A DNA stretch of 64,000 nucleotides from CAUZIZ01 sp965219855 (GCA_965219855.1 CBDCOR010000012.1:310001-374000); one strand, 5' to 3'. Shown: positions 9,099 through 19,286, counted from the stretch's first letter. Translations and numbers: made by a program. Notes: generated by a model from the letters alone, not told the origin.

Positions 9099-10780
9099 AT
9101 GAAGAGCAGGTTTCACAGTTTCGGCAACGCTTCGTCTTCCCAACCGAAGCACCCTGATCCTCCACCAGACAGGCGGACCCAAGATACTCAAAGAAGCCAC
9201 ACTCGATCTCTGAAGTCGACTATTGCACTACTCTCGATCCTGGTGCTCGCTGCCATCCTCCGCCTGCAGGGACTGGATTGGGATCAGGGTTGCCATCTAC
9301 ATCCCGACGAGAGATTCCTGACGACGGTGGCCTCGAGCCTGAAGTGGCCGTCCGGTCTGCTCGAGTATTTAGACCAGAAACGCTCGCCTCTGAATCCACG
9401 AAACGTGGGTTTTCCTCGTTTCGTCTACGGGACCCTTCCAACCACGACGGTCCGGGCCCTAGCCGAGATAACGGGCCAGACCGACTATGACCAGATTCAT
9501 CTGCTCGGACGTGGGTTTAGCGCTTCTCTTGATCTGGGCACTATCATCGTCCTCTTCGCCCTGGTGCAAGTCCTCTATCGAGACCATCGAATGGCCCTAT
9601 TAGCCAGTTTCCTATTGGCCACCAGTGTTCTACCTATCCAACAGTCCCACTTTTTCGTGGTGGACACCTTCGCCAACTTTCTTGGCCTTTGCGCCCTTTA
9701 CTGGCTGGCTCGGCTACAACTGTCCGGCAAGCTGAGCTACTATCTCTTGACCGGACTGTTCCTGGCCATGGCGATGGCCTGCAAGATATCGATTGCCACA
9801 CTGGTGCTGCTGCTGGTCGCAGTAGCAATCCTACGGGTCGTGCAGGCCTGGCAGCTTACCAGGTCGTTGGCACGAGCCAGCTCAGAGGCCGAACGAACCT
9901 TCTGGAGCCTGATTGCAACTGGAGTGCTGACCTTGGTTGTCTTTCACCTGTGTCAGCCGGACGCCTTTCAAGAACCGGCTCGGCTATTGACCCCCAGCAC
10001 GCGTTGGTTGGACAGCCTCAATCTGGCGAGAAGTGTGGTGACTACTTCCTACCTGCTTATCCACTGTTGGCCCTCCTGGCCGCTTGGCTGCTCATCCGGT
10101 TGGTGCAGAAGGCAAAAACTGTGCAGAGGGCAAAAGCTGGGATCGGACGTCCCTCATGGCTCCCCACCATGGCCAGGTGCATGCTAGGCGCCGTGGCGGT
10201 GACAACACTTCTCTGGGCAACGGCCTTCACCTCAGTTTACCGTCAGCCCCATACCCGAATCACAGCCAGCCGCTGGATCTACCAACATCTGGGGGAGAAA
10301 AGCGTTCTTGCCCACGAGCATTGGGACGATGCCCTGCCCCTTCACGTCGACGGCGAGGATCCAGACCGGTACGCGAGCAGGGTCGAGCTGAAATGGTACG
10401 ACGACGACACTCCAGAAAAGCTCGTCCTGGCCCTGGATTGGCTGGAGCGAGCAGACTACATCATCTTGAGCAGTAACCGTCTTTCTCATTCGATTCCGAG
10501 GCTGCCCATGCGCTATCCCATGACCACCCGATACTACCAGACTCTCTTCGACGGAAGTCTGGGGTGGGAAAGGGTCGCCGAGTTTACGGCTTACCCGAAG
10601 CTATTCGGGATCGAGATTCCGGATCAGGGAGCAGAGGAAGCATTCACCGTCTATGACCATCCCAAGGTCTTGATTTTCAAGAAGAAAAAGGAATACAGTT
10701 GTCAGCGGGCTCTGCAGGTGCTGGGGGAGATCGACTGGGGAAAGATCGTCCGGAAATCGGCACGAGAGCTGAATCGCTGA
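9099..10780 (+). pseudogene. membrane glycosyltransferase (PMT/ArnT-like, GT-C) with internal deletion
   Basis: The N-terminal part (frame from 9099) has a basic leader, a first membrane segment (ALLSILVLAAILRLQGL), the GT-C-type acidic loop motif HLHPDERFL, and several transmembrane helices to about 9990. Near 10035, after DSLNLARS, homology jumps to another frame that reads DYFLPAYPLLALLAAWLL and continues to the stop at 10780 with a soluble C-terminal domain (WIYQHLGEKSVLAHEHWDD). A stretch of the membrane domain is therefore missing and the two halves are out of frame. Such enzymes transfer sugars from polyprenyl-phosphate donors, fitting the dead polysaccharide locus nearby. The exact family is uncertain. 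Confidence 0.7.
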
Positions 10781-10836
10781 TCGGTGCGGAGTCGCCCCAG
10801 GTTGCATCGAATTCTGTCATCGAGTCCTAACTATAA

Positions 10837-12428
10837 CTAACGGCGAAGGACTCTTCCCGCTCTTTCTGCCGTCAGCTTGCCATTCTGGAGAGCCACGACC
10901 CCGTTCACCAGGACGTGAACCATACCCTGGCATACCTGGTTCGGTTCGAAGGTCGTTCCGCGATCGGAAAAGGCCGCGAGATCGAAGATAGCCAGGTCCG
11001 CCCAATTCCCTTTCCGAATGACGCCGCGGTCCTTCAGCCCCATGCGCGCTGGGGCAACGACGTCATCCGGCGGATAGTTTCCTGCGGACTGAAAAGGGCC
11101 TTGTCCCGGGCAAACGTACGATAGTAATAACCTGCCCAGGTATAGGATCCATGAAAAGTTTCGTTTTGCAGAGGCCCGTCCGGCGCCAGCGCGATTGCGT
11201 CCGAGCCCGGCATACAGTAAGGGAGGCTCACGGGCAGATGTAGATCGGCTTCCTCGTAGGCCAGGCAGATGACCATCAAGGCGTGCAGGTCATCGATCTC
11301 CGCCAGTAGAATATCGTAGATCGCATCGTAAATACCGACACCCCAAGTATCGGCAATCTCGAATATACTTTTCTGCGAGATCTCGGGCAGGGCCTTGCTG
11401 TGAAAGACGACAATTCGATTCCAGTCGCCCTGTGCCAAGGAGACGATGATGCTGGAGTGTTGGCTCATCTTCTTCCGAGTTTTCGGGTCCTTCAGCCGCT
11501 CGGCGATAGAGCGAGGACCTCCCTCCAGGGCCCACTGGGGCAGCATGGTGCTGAGATTGGTAGTGCCATACATCCGTGTGTGCTGATCGATCGTCACATC
11601 CTGACCTCGGGCGCGAGCTGCTTCCACCTGATCCAGGGCCTGCTGGACAGCCCAGGTGCTGTCCGGCGCCAGGCGGGCTGCTGAGGCGATGTGGGAAATC
11701 TGCAGCGGGATGTCGGCGGCGTCAGCTGTCCGGATCGCCTCAGCAATAGTTTCTTCGGCTTCACCGGCCCGGTTGCGGGTGTGGGTGGCGTAGATCCCCC
11801 CGGCTCTGGCGGCAACCTTGCACAGAGCGACGATCTCTTCTTCGCCGCAGCCCTGCTCGCAGTTGTACTCCAGTCCAGTGGAGTAGCCGAAGGCTCCCTC
11901 CTCCAGCGCCTGTGTCAGAAGCTTCTCCATCTGCCCCAACTCGGAAGCCGTGGCATTGCGTTCAGCCAACCCGACCGTGGCCAGGCGTAGGTTACCGTTG
12001 GCTGCCAGGGTGATGACGTTGAGTGCCGGCTGAAGCGACTCCAGGCGGTCCAGATACTGGGCCATGGTCTTCCATGAAATACCCAGGGAAGTTTGATAAC
12101 CGTAGATATTGCTGGCCGCCAGCTCGATGCTCTCGATCGGTGCACAACCGTGACCGCAATTGCCGACTACTTCCAGTGTCACCCCCTGGCTAACGGCACT
12201 CACGGCGCGCGGGTCCACCACCAGGGAATAATCAGAATGACTGTGAATGTCGATGAAGCCAGGACTCAAATAGAGTCCGGTGGCATCCAGCACCGGGACC
12301 TCTGCAACTTCCGCCAGATTGCCCACATCCGAAATCTTCCCTCCTGTGATCGCGATATCGCCCGATGCCGGAGCCTTGCCAGTTCCGTCCAGGATGGTTC
12401 CGTTGGAAATGATCAGGTCAGGCGGCAT
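10837..12428 (-). pseudogene. N-acyl-D-amino-acid deacylase (D-aminoacylase), frameshifted
   Basis: Amidohydrolase-superfamily enzyme that would release D-amino acids from N-acyl derivatives. Start at 12428 (MPPDLIISNG) is favoured by GAGGAGG six bases upstream. Metal-binding residues are visible in DIHSHSDYS (about 63-71), the family motif GNCGHGCAP (about 90), THTRN (about 220) and LQISHIASA (about 250). A one-base indel near 11038 shifts the frame after MTSLP, ending the first frame; the last ~68 residues (MGLKDRGVIRKGNWADLAIF ... NGKLTAERAGRVLRR) continue in another frame to 10837. Joined length of about 530 residues is normal for the family. It is either a fresh pseudogene or an assembly error. 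Confidence 0.85.
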
Positions 12429-12445
12429 CGTTTCCCTCCTCAATG

Positions 12446-12653
12446 TCAGGCAAAGGACAGCGGCCGTGCCGGGTTCTGGACGAGGATGCAGTCGATCTGT
12501 TCCTCAGTAATCCCTCGGCGACACATCATGGGAATGGTATTGCAGTAGATGTGCCCATACCCATGACCCCCAGACCAGATGCTCGTGCATGAGGGTGAGT
12601 CCAAGCTCAGAGGGATCGATCAGACCCCTTACGGTCCCCACCATGCCCGTCAC
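12446..12653 (-). pseudogene. phosphotriesterase-family protein reduced to its two ends
   Basis: The first ~27 residues of a phosphotriesterase-like TIM-barrel hydrolase (MVGTVRGLIDPSELGLTL then MHEHLVWG, start ATG 12644 or GTG 12653) run directly into the last ~35 residues (IYCNTIPMMCRRGITEEQ, then IDCILVQNPARPLSFA and stop) in another frame. Nearly the whole barrel is gone. MHEHL would supply the HxH metal ligands in an intact enzyme. It lies just upstream of the D-aminoacylase on the same strand and was probably cotranscribed with it. Confidence 0.7.
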
Positions 12654-12747
12654 ATCACTCAACCTTCAATCTTCCTTCCGGCGCATCTTGCTAGCAAAAT
12701 AGAGAGCAAATTCATTATGTCAAAGGTCGCGAGCAGACGGAACGCGA

Positions 12748-12840
12748 ATGGGTGATTTCAAGCTATCTGAGGCACGGTTAAAGCAATACCGGGCGGACGG
12801 ATATCTCCTGATTGAGACGTTATTCGACGCTGAATCAAGC
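12748..12840 (+). pseudogene. phytanoyl-CoA dioxygenase-like N-terminal scrap
   Basis: About 30 residues, LSEARLKQYRADGYLLIET followed by LFDAES, match the conserved start of PhyH-family Fe(II)/2-oxoglutarate dioxygenases. After DAES the similarity stops, and none of the metal-binding HxD...H region exists. The frame happens to stay open into the downstream lipoprotein, producing a misleading fused reading frame from 12748 to 13380. Confidence 0.5.
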
Positions 12841-12921
12841 AGATCGGACGGCGGGACCTGTATACTTGACGGGAAAACACTGGATGACTTCGGATCGGGA
12901 CTACTACGATGGAGGCATGGA

Positions 12922-13380
12922 ATGAAACGTCTGCTGGTTCTTACGACGACTACGATTCTCCTGCTGGGATGGATGGGCTGCTCCGGCACACCTGAAAACG
13001 AGACTCCCCCTCCTGAAACTTCTTCCAACCCGATGGAGCCCGAAGGAAGCTTCAGTACATACGGCGACCCATCCGACCGGATGGGAACCCAACTCGCAAA
13101 CATCGCCGAGGCAATCGAAAACGTCGAAGATGAGGCCAGCGCCCGTGCCGCGGCTCAAGAGATAGCCAAGGCCAATATCGAGTTGGGGGCAGTTGCGAAG
13201 TCTTTGGAGGATATGTCGGACGCGGAGCGTGCTGCCGCTGCTCAGCAATACTCCGCAAAATACTCGGAACAACAGGTCAGAATCGCATCGGCGATGCAGA
13301 GATTGGTACAACACCCGGAATGGCTGAGGATCATCTCAGATGAGATGAAAAAGATGCCCGCAATGCGAGGAAATAGGTAG
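12922..13380 (+). CDS. small hypothetical lipoprotein
   Basis: A 152-residue protein of unknown function. Start at 12922 is chosen for the GGAGG six bases upstream and because it begins a lipoprotein signal (MKRLLVLTTTTILLLGWMGC, Cys at residue 20). After a Pro-rich linker (ENETPPPETSSNPMEPEG) the mature part is almost wholly alpha-helical and Ala/Glu-rich, with likely coiled coil (AEAIENVEDEASARAAAQEI; DMSDAERAAAAQQYSAKY). It would be anchored to a membrane on the periplasmic side. No enzymatic motif is seen. The upstream in-frame codons belong to a PhyH fragment and are not part of it. Confidence 0.7.
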   Translation: MKRLLVLTTTTILLLGWMGCSGTPENETPPPETSSNPMEPEGSFSTYGDPSDRMGTQLANIAEAIENVEDEASARAAAQEIAKANIELGAVAKSLEDMSDAERAAAAQQYSAKYSEQQVRIASAMQRLVQHPEWLRIISDEMKKMPAMRGNR

Positions 13381-13483
13381 GGCTGTTCTTCATCAGCGTT
13401 CATCCGCAGCCTTGGGATTGCAAGATCAAGGCAGACCACGCCCCCTCCCGGACCCATCTAAGGCTCCCTCTTCGAACCAGGGT

Positions 13484-13645
13484 GTGCTGGGCGGCCACCT
13501 CGAGTGCTGGCGCTTCCAGAAAGTCCTTGGCTTCCGCCTCTTGCTCGAGTAGGAACTTCACCTCTCGGCGCAAGGACTCATCCCCCCTACAGGCTTCTTC
13601 CAGAACGTGCTGCCTCCGGCGCTGGGTCGCCTTTTCGAGAAACAA
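13484..13645 (-). pseudogene. Acidobacteria-type Ser/Thr kinase, N-terminal leader fragment
   Basis: Residues such as QHVLEEACRGDESLRREVKF and LLEQEAEAKDFLEAPALEVA match the conserved ~60-residue leader that precedes the kinase domain in many acidobacterial PknB-like proteins. No start codon context or kinase domain follows on this strand. The next piece of the same kind of gene lies on the opposite strand at 13835, so the gene was broken and one part inverted. Confidence 0.6.
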
Positions 13646-13834
13646 GGACGAGGATGGCAGTCTCAAGCACACGACCAGCTTCGCAGCGAACGACATTCCG
13701 ACTGTCAGCGGAAAAGGCGGATTGAATTCCGCCTACTTTCCGATTTCTATATAAACCATCCCCCTGAGATTGCCCTTCCAGATCCAACCATCTGGTATTC
13801 GCTAGACAGGCTCTCCTGTATCCTGGAGACTCCG

Positions 13835-13990
13835 TTGATAGGGCAAACCATCTCCCACTACAAAATCACCGAGAAAATCGGCCAGGGCGGCGGGGGGAGG
13901 TGTACTTGCCGGAGATACCAAATTGGATCGTCAGGTCGCGATCAAAGTGCTTCCCAGGCCTTTCCCGGCTTCAGAGTAATCCAATTGACG
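13835..13990 (+). pseudogene. Ser/Thr protein kinase, P-loop fragment
   Basis: LIGQTISHYKITEKIGQGG is the start of a PknB-type kinase domain. Two frame changes follow: GEVYL in a second frame near 13899, then EDTKLDRQVAIKVLPR in a third, containing the VAIK ATP-binding lysine. Similarity ends near 13990 and the rest of the kinase is absent. It is debris of the same kind of gene as 13484-13645. Confidence 0.65.
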
Positions 13991-14079
13991 TGCTCGGGGG
14001 AGTCTATGCTATCGGGTTCAGGAGGCAGCTCGCCACAGTTAGTCCGAGGCGTTCCGCCGCCGGGAAAAAAGAGGAGAAG

Positions 14080-16011
14080 ATGAGGGTGAGAAATCATCGA
14101 AGACGCATCGTGCTTGTGTGTGTGATTTGGATGTCCAGTGTCTTTGCCTTGACTCAGAACCAATTGTTCACAGAACGCCTTAAGTTGGATGATAGAGACC
14201 CGCTGGAAGCTGCTTTGGCTTCCAGTGGCGACGGGAAGGTCATGACGGTGGCTTTGTTTCAAGGTAGCAGTCAAGGGAGCAACGACCTGGTGTCCTTTGA
14301 TTTTCCTTTTGGCCTAATTCGCGCCGAGACGGGGCTGCGGGGTGGTAACGGCATTGTCACCCGGGACATCGCTTCGGGCAGTATCTTTGCGTCGAGCAAA
14401 CAGATTGTTGAATTTTCTGGACGGCTCTTCATCTCGTACGTTCATAATGGTCAACTTAGACTCATCACCCGTCCGGCAGATGGCAGTGCGCCTTGGCAGC
14501 CAGTGCTGGTGACCCCTGAGCAGGTCTTTTTCAGCTCGGACCTGGTTCTGACCAGGTTTGGCGTGATCGTGGGTGGCTTTGATGCCACTGCGAATGATAT
14601 TAAGCTCTACTTCTCTATGGACGGTTCTAATTTTTCATTTCACCGCGGCATTGCACCTCCGGACGGGGTGATCTTAGGAGCCGCCCGTGGGGGAAAGAGA
14701 TTCGCCATGGCAGGAGGAGCGAACAGCCGAACATATTGCATTGTCTATGGAGAAACGTTCACTGGTCTGACACGAATGCGGGTAAATTGTGAGACCTTCC
14801 CGGCTCTAGGCTTCAATGGCGCTCCTGCTTTGAGCGCTGGGAACACCATTCCTTTAACCGACGTCAGCAACACTAGCGACCATCCAATCATTGGGCTTCA
14901 GGACGGTGCCGAGACAGGACCTCCAAATATTGAGACGGATCTTCTGCTCCTGAATAACGCGACCACCGTCACGGACACCGCATTGTTGTTTTCCGATTTT
15001 GACTTTGTGCGAAGGTCGACCCGAATATCAATTTTCGACGGTCTCTCTGGCGATCTCCTCGACCTAAAGAACTTTGATCAGCCCTTCTTGGGTAGTGGCT
15101 TCCCTTATCTCGATCTTGTTCAGCTCGGCCGCGATATCATCGGTTTGACACAACCAGACGGGCAGGGACAGAAGCTTACTCAAGTGAAGGTTGAGGAGAC
15201 CGGCAAACTAACACGAGTTGAAGGTTGGAATCTCGAAAATCCCTCAATATACACCATCCCTGCGCCAATCTTCGCTGATGGATTCGAGACCGGCGATGTT
15301 TCTGTCTGGACGAACTCTGTCGGAAACAGCCTGGACTTTCTGACATTCACGGTCCCCTTCAATCTCTACTTTGCCCAATTTGCCGGTGGAGGTGGTCTCT
15401 TTGGCCAGATCATCCTTTACGCTCTGCAGAACCAGGTCGACACCGAGGTAGTGATGACGCTGAAGGACGACGATGGGAATCCCCTGACAATCGGTCTGAA
15501 CGGGGAGGAAGTCGTCGGAGAGCTCAACGCGGTGATTCCCTCCGGTGGCCTCAGACGCTTCAAGACAGATTCTCTGGGAGGTGGGCAGGTGGGCTCGGTG
15601 ACGGTTGCCTCGAGCAGGCGTCTGGCCGGGGTCGTCGTTTTTGGAGGAGCCAATGGTTTAGCCGGGGTCGGAGCCAGTGCGCCTTTGGAAGGTTTCTCTG
15701 CACCCATGGAGACAAACGCTCAAGAGCAAATCAGCACGGGCGTTGCCATCATGAACCTGGAAGAAGAGGAAGTGACACTGGAATTGCGACTGTGCGACCG
15801 GAATGACAAGCTGGTCGCCTCGGCTCAAGTCAATCTGGTGATGATGGGACACCTGGCCAAGTTCCTCAACGAGTTTCCGTGGGATGATGCAGATCTGGAT
15901 CTCACCAATTTTGAGGGAACCCTGAAAGTGACTGCCACGGGCACGATTGCCGCCACTGTTATACAGACCCGCCCAGATCAGTTCGCCACCATGCCGGTCT
16001 CCGAACTCTAA
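14080..16011 (+). CDS. secreted protein with C-terminal LYFAQF-type beta domain
   Basis: A 643-residue exported protein; function not recognised. ATG 14080 is chosen because GAGGAG lies just upstream and a signal peptide follows (RRIVLVCVIWMSSVFALTQN). The frame is open upstream to 13900 but that stretch is kinase debris. Residues ~30-400 look like a beta-propeller or sialidase-like fold, without clear catalytic residues. FADGFETGDVSVW (about 410) is a linker common in acidobacterial secreted proteins, followed by a beta-rich domain starting LYFAQFAGGGGLFGQ and ending at the C-terminus. It is intact amid pseudogenes. Confidence 0.75.
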   Translation: MRVRNHRRRIVLVCVIWMSSVFALTQNQLFTERLKLDDRDPLEAALASSGDGKVMTVALFQGSSQGSNDLVSFDFPFGLIRAETGLRGGNGIVTRDIASGSIFASSKQIVEFSGRLFISYVHNGQLRLITRPADGSAPWQPVLVTPEQVFFSSDLVLTRFGVIVGGFDATANDIKLYFSMDGSNFSFHRGIAPPDGVILGAARGGKRFAMAGGANSRTYCIVYGETFTGLTRMRVNCETFPALGFNGAPALSAGNTIPLTDVSNTSDHPIIGLQDGAETGPPNIETDLLLLNNATTVTDTALLFSDFDFVRRSTRISIFDGLSGDLLDLKNFDQPFLGSGFPYLDLVQLGRDIIGLTQPDGQGQKLTQVKVEETGKLTRVEGWNLENPSIYTIPAPIFADGFETGDVSVWTNSVGNSLDFLTFTVPFNLYFAQFAGGGGLFGQIILYALQNQVDTEVVMTLKDDDGNPLTIGLNGEEVVGELNAVIPSGGLRRFKTDSLGGGQVGSVTVASSRRLAGVVVFGGANGLAGVGASAPLEGFSAPMETNAQEQISTGVAIMNLEEEEVTLELRLCDRNDKLVASAQVNLVMMGHLAKFLNEFPWDDADLDLTNFEGTLKVTATGTIAATVIQTRPDQFATMPVSEL

Positions 16012-16107
16012 GTGCCGATGGTATACGAAAACGTCGAGCCTGCACTACGACTGTCCTGAGAAATCTGGGCTGACGTTGGGGATGCGGGCTAAGTACGCTC
16101 GGTACCC

Positions 16108-16809
16108 ATGGAAATGAGCATCAGGATCTCCGCGATAACGGCAGCGCTCCTGCTACTGGTGGGGCCGCGGTCCCTTGCCCAACCGAACTCGGGTTCACCC
16201 TTTGTGCATCTACCAGAGTTGGAATCGGAGCGGCCCCTTCGATTCGGCACTCAGAAGCAGCTGCTGGTGGACAGCGAGGCGCTGTGTGCCTGGTACAACG
16301 TAAAGCGGGTGCAAGGTGTCCTCAGAAAACATCCGGCCAATCCCCTGCTCGAAGCGGACGCACCCTGGGAGGAAACGGCCCGGAAGAGCTACGGAATCCA
16401 GTTGGGCACTGCCATCTATGACGCCCAGGACAAGAAATTCAAGATCTGGTACCAGATCGAGCAGTCCCGCCGGCAGACGGTGTTCCATCCCATGAGCGAA
16501 AGGTGGCCGGAAGTCGAGAGCATGAAGGTATATCGCTACGAGGGATTCTATCTGGGACTGCCTTCGATGCTGGACAACTATGTCAGGGGAGACGTGGAGC
16601 AGCACTTAATCATCAGCCGAGACGGATTTCGGCGCGAAGACTGCGAAGTGGTCCAGGGCGACAGCCTGGCCCATCGGGTAAGGTGGAAGGGCCAATCGCT
16701 GGCTCAGTTCAGAGGAAAAGCAATCCGACTGCGCTTTGTGTTCGATGATGCCACGATCTGGGCGTTTCAGGTTGCCGATGCCAGACCCGGCCCTCGAGGA
16801 AAGCCTTGA
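16108..16809 (+). pseudogene. secreted beta-propeller glycosidase-like protein, internally deleted
   Basis: Open frame of 233 codons that reads as a patchwork of a larger protein related to the one at 1325-2003. A signal peptide (ITAALLLLVGPRSLAQ) is followed by FGTQKQLLVDSEAL and GTAIYDAQDKKFKIWYQ, as in family N-termini. After EQSRR and again after RREDCE, expected blades are missing; the last part, HRVRWKGQSLAQFRGKAIRL with FDDATIWAFQVA, is the usual C-terminal beta-sandwich. Two internal deletions that kept the frame are the simplest reading. A short functional protein is possible but unlikely. Confidence 0.6.
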
Positions 16810-16829
16810 AAAACAACTGGCACAGCGGG

Positions 16830-17066
16830 CGGGCCGAATGATTTTCGACGACGCAGTCGTTCTTGACAACCACCTTCACGAGTCCGGGAACGTCTCCAAC
16901 TGAACGCTTGTCCACGCTGACCAGCCTTGCTCCCACAGCGGGTGGCCTGACTACGCTGCCGTGCAGCATGCCAGGGACACGCACGTTGTGCACAAAACTC
17001 GAAACGGCCGGTGACCAACGCCGCGATCTCTGAGCGTGGCACCGGCTTTCCGAGCACCCGCCACTC
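16830..17066 (-). pseudogene. xanthine dehydrogenase-family molybdopterin subunit fragment
   Basis: LGKPVPRSEIAALVTGRFEF, then a one-base shift near 16990 and VHNVRVPGMLHGSVVRPPAV with GLVKVVVKNDCVV: this is the conserved start of the large molybdopterin-binding subunit of isoquinoline 1-oxidoreductase/CoxL-like enzymes. Only ~80 residues of an expected ~700 remain. The flanking open frames on both strands are shadows. It lies 3' of the FAD oxidoreductase on the same strand. Confidence 0.65.
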
Positions 17067-17114
17067 GCTCGGATGCCGGCGCTGAACAGGAGAACGCTGA
17101 TGCGTCGACCGCCT

Positions 17115-18347
17115 TCAGTGTCGCTTTCGTACAACCTCTTTGTTCCGGGCGGCGTGGGCGGCGATCATTTCTCTCTGCGAAATCTCCTGCTCCAGGTAGG
17201 CCTCGGTGTCGAAGTCTTTGAAGCGATCGGGTAAGAAGCTGCTGACGTCGATCTGTGTCTGGCCGTCGACGATGTACTCCGACAGCAGAAGGCCTGCCAC
17301 GGGATGGTAGCCGAAGCCGCCCGAGCAGAAGTTGGTGCCCAGGTAGAGTCCGGGGAGGGCGTCGACGGGACCGATATTGGGCACCAGGTCGATAGGGTAG
17401 CTGATCAGGCCCACGCGGTGATAGTCGAAGCCGGCGTCCTTCATTCTGGGCAACCGGTCTCGCACCGCCTGCCGAATGAAAGAAAGACTGTCCGCTGCAG
17501 GTTCCAGCTCGATCAAAGCGAAGTCGGGCCCGGGCTTTTTGATCTGTACGGGTTCGGTGGCCTCGGTGCCCAGGAGGATGCGGTTGTCCTCCGTGGGACG
17601 GTAGTAGACTCCTTTCGTGTCGTCGTTGGTAGCAGGCAAACGCGGCGGTTCGGGGAATGGGAAGGTGACGAAGCGCTCGTGTACGAAGTTTCGCACCGGA
17701 AGTGGCTGGCCGACGAGGGAGAGCAGAGAATTGGCCCACGCATTCACTGTGCAGACCGTGGCGTCGGCCCTCAGCTCCTCGCCGCCGCGGAGGCGAACGC
17801 CCTGCACCCCTTGGCGCTCGATCAGAAAATCCTCGACGATGCAGTGCTCGCGAATCTGTACCCCAGATTCGCGGACCTTGGCTGTGAGTGCCGGGATGTA
17901 GCGGTCCGGTTCGCTGTAGCCGCCCCTGAGGTCAAGGACCCCATACTCGTCGTCTTCGAGCCTCAGGTCGGGGAAGCGCGCCTCGAGTTCCCTGCGACGC
18001 AGGACCTCGAAACGGGCGCCGCTCCGTCGGTGCATGTCGTGCAGCTGGGAAGCGATCGCGAACTGCTGGGGGTCGTATAAGCCCAGACAACCCACCTGGT
18101 GAAACCCATAGTCGTCGAGGATCCTGTCGAAGCGCTCGAAGATGTCGAAGCTGATGCCCCGAGCCACAGTGGCCGCCTTGGTGCCCATGAGCATGGTGTT
18201 CACGGCGCCGGACCGGCTGCTCGATCCATTGCCAACCCGACCTTTATCGATCAGGGTGATCGGCCCGGCACCTTTCTCCGCGAGGTGAAAGGATGCGCTC
18301 AGACCGGCGATGCCCGCTCCGACGACGACTACGCTGATATCGGCCAT
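17115..18347 (-). CDS. FAD-dependent oxidoreductase (DAO family)
   Basis: A 410-residue flavoprotein resembling sarcosine/glycine oxidase-type enzymes, which oxidise secondary or primary amines. The dinucleotide-binding motif VVVGAGIAGLSASFHLAEKG is at residues ~6-26; a substrate-domain segment YSEPDRYIPALTAKV and the C-terminal FAD-contact region GLYLGTNFCSGGFGYHPVAG are present. Start is supported by GGAGG eight bases upstream. Length is normal and no lesion is seen, in contrast to its neighbours. The specific substrate cannot be read from sequence. From 18348 to 18877 nothing is recognisable. Confidence 0.88.
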   Translation of the reverse strand: MADISVVVVGAGIAGLSASFHLAEKGAGPITLIDKGRVGNGSSSRSGAVNTMLMGTKAATVARGISFDIFERFDRILDDYGFHQVGCLGLYDPQQFAIASQLHDMHRRSGARFEVLRRRELEARFPDLRLEDDEYGVLDLRGGYSEPDRYIPALTAKVRESGVQIREHCIVEDFLIERQGVQGVRLRGGEELRADATVCTVNAWANSLLSLVGQPLPVRNFVHERFVTFPFPEPPRLPATNDDTKGVYYRPTEDNRILLGTEATEPVQIKKPGPDFALIELEPAADSLSFIRQAVRDRLPRMKDAGFDYHRVGLISYPIDLVPNIGPVDALPGLYLGTNFCSGGFGYHPVAGLLLSEYIVDGQTQIDVSSFLPDRFKDFDTEAYLEQEISQREMIAAHAARNKEVVRKRH

Positions 18348-18877
18348 TCGATCCTCCTATGTGCTCATGTATCCAACAACGTGTGTCGGCGAGGCGAGCG
18401 CGCAGGGTATCTCGATGGGAAGTTTCGTCTGATGGTCGCTCGGAGTCAAGCCGTATTGCGGCCCGAGGCGGTACGGCGAGCGAGTCGCTCTTTCGCCACT
18501 TCAGGGCGCTTCCCTAACAGACCCTCGCAGGGCTTCGGACACCCTTCTTCGCCTGAAGGCGGGGAGTATCGGTAGGGATCTAGAAGCACGCACATCAACC
18601 GTTTTACCCCCCCCCGCCAAATTCACGCTCCAGGAGGCTTGAATAAGCTGCCTGGTACTTCCGGACTACTAATTCACTAACAGTTCGTACCCGCAGGGCC
18701 AAGCCTCAGGGGACTCGCAGCCCCTGCAGTCCTGTCTCCCTTAGAATACCTGGGTCTCAGCCCAGGGCCCGAGCGAAAGGGCGTTCCGCGCAGACCGAGC
18801 GGACATGCGACCACGAAAAGCTTGTATCTGAAAAGAATGGGTCGCCTTTTCGGAAAACAAGGACAAGGATGGCAGTT

Positions 18878-19286
18878 TCAAGAGTCGGTCGTGAAGTTGG
18901 ATCGCTTGAGGACAGTCAATCCCACGATAGCATCGACGAGTTGAAGGTCTGAGGGCATTGAGAAGACGCTGGGGATCACGGCGGGGACGGCGTGGAAAAG
19001 AACGGAACCCACTGACAGGCGGCGGATGAGCGCGGTCTTGATGCTCAGTGGCTTTCCATAGGCTGCGGCCCTTGCAGCCTTTCCCTTGAGCTTGAGCTTG
19101 CTCGCCACATGGGGGCTCACGACCGTGGTGGTGGCTCCCGTGTCGATCAAGAACGTCAGATCTTGAAGGGGACCAATACTTCCTTTCACCAGGGCTCTCG
19201 TCCCGCTGATTCTCCTCTGCGAGCAGCATCGAAGAATTCAGGGAAGCGGCCGTGACCAAACAAAGGAAGGGAATCAGCTTTCTCAT
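18878..19286 (-). pseudogene. retropepsin-like aspartyl protease, frameshifted
   Basis: A secreted single-domain aspartyl protease. The N-terminus MRKLIPFLCLVTAASLNSSM (start 19286, GAGGAC upstream) is a signal peptide; after AEENQRDES a shift near 19197 moves to the frame reading VKGSIGPLQDLTFLIDTGAT, where DTGAT is the catalytic motif. The flap and the second conserved segment follow (VVSPHVASKL; LQLVDAIVGLTVLKRSNF), and the chain stops at the usual end region. If the shift is an assembly error the gene would be intact. From 19287 to 19711 no gene is supported. Confidence 0.75.
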
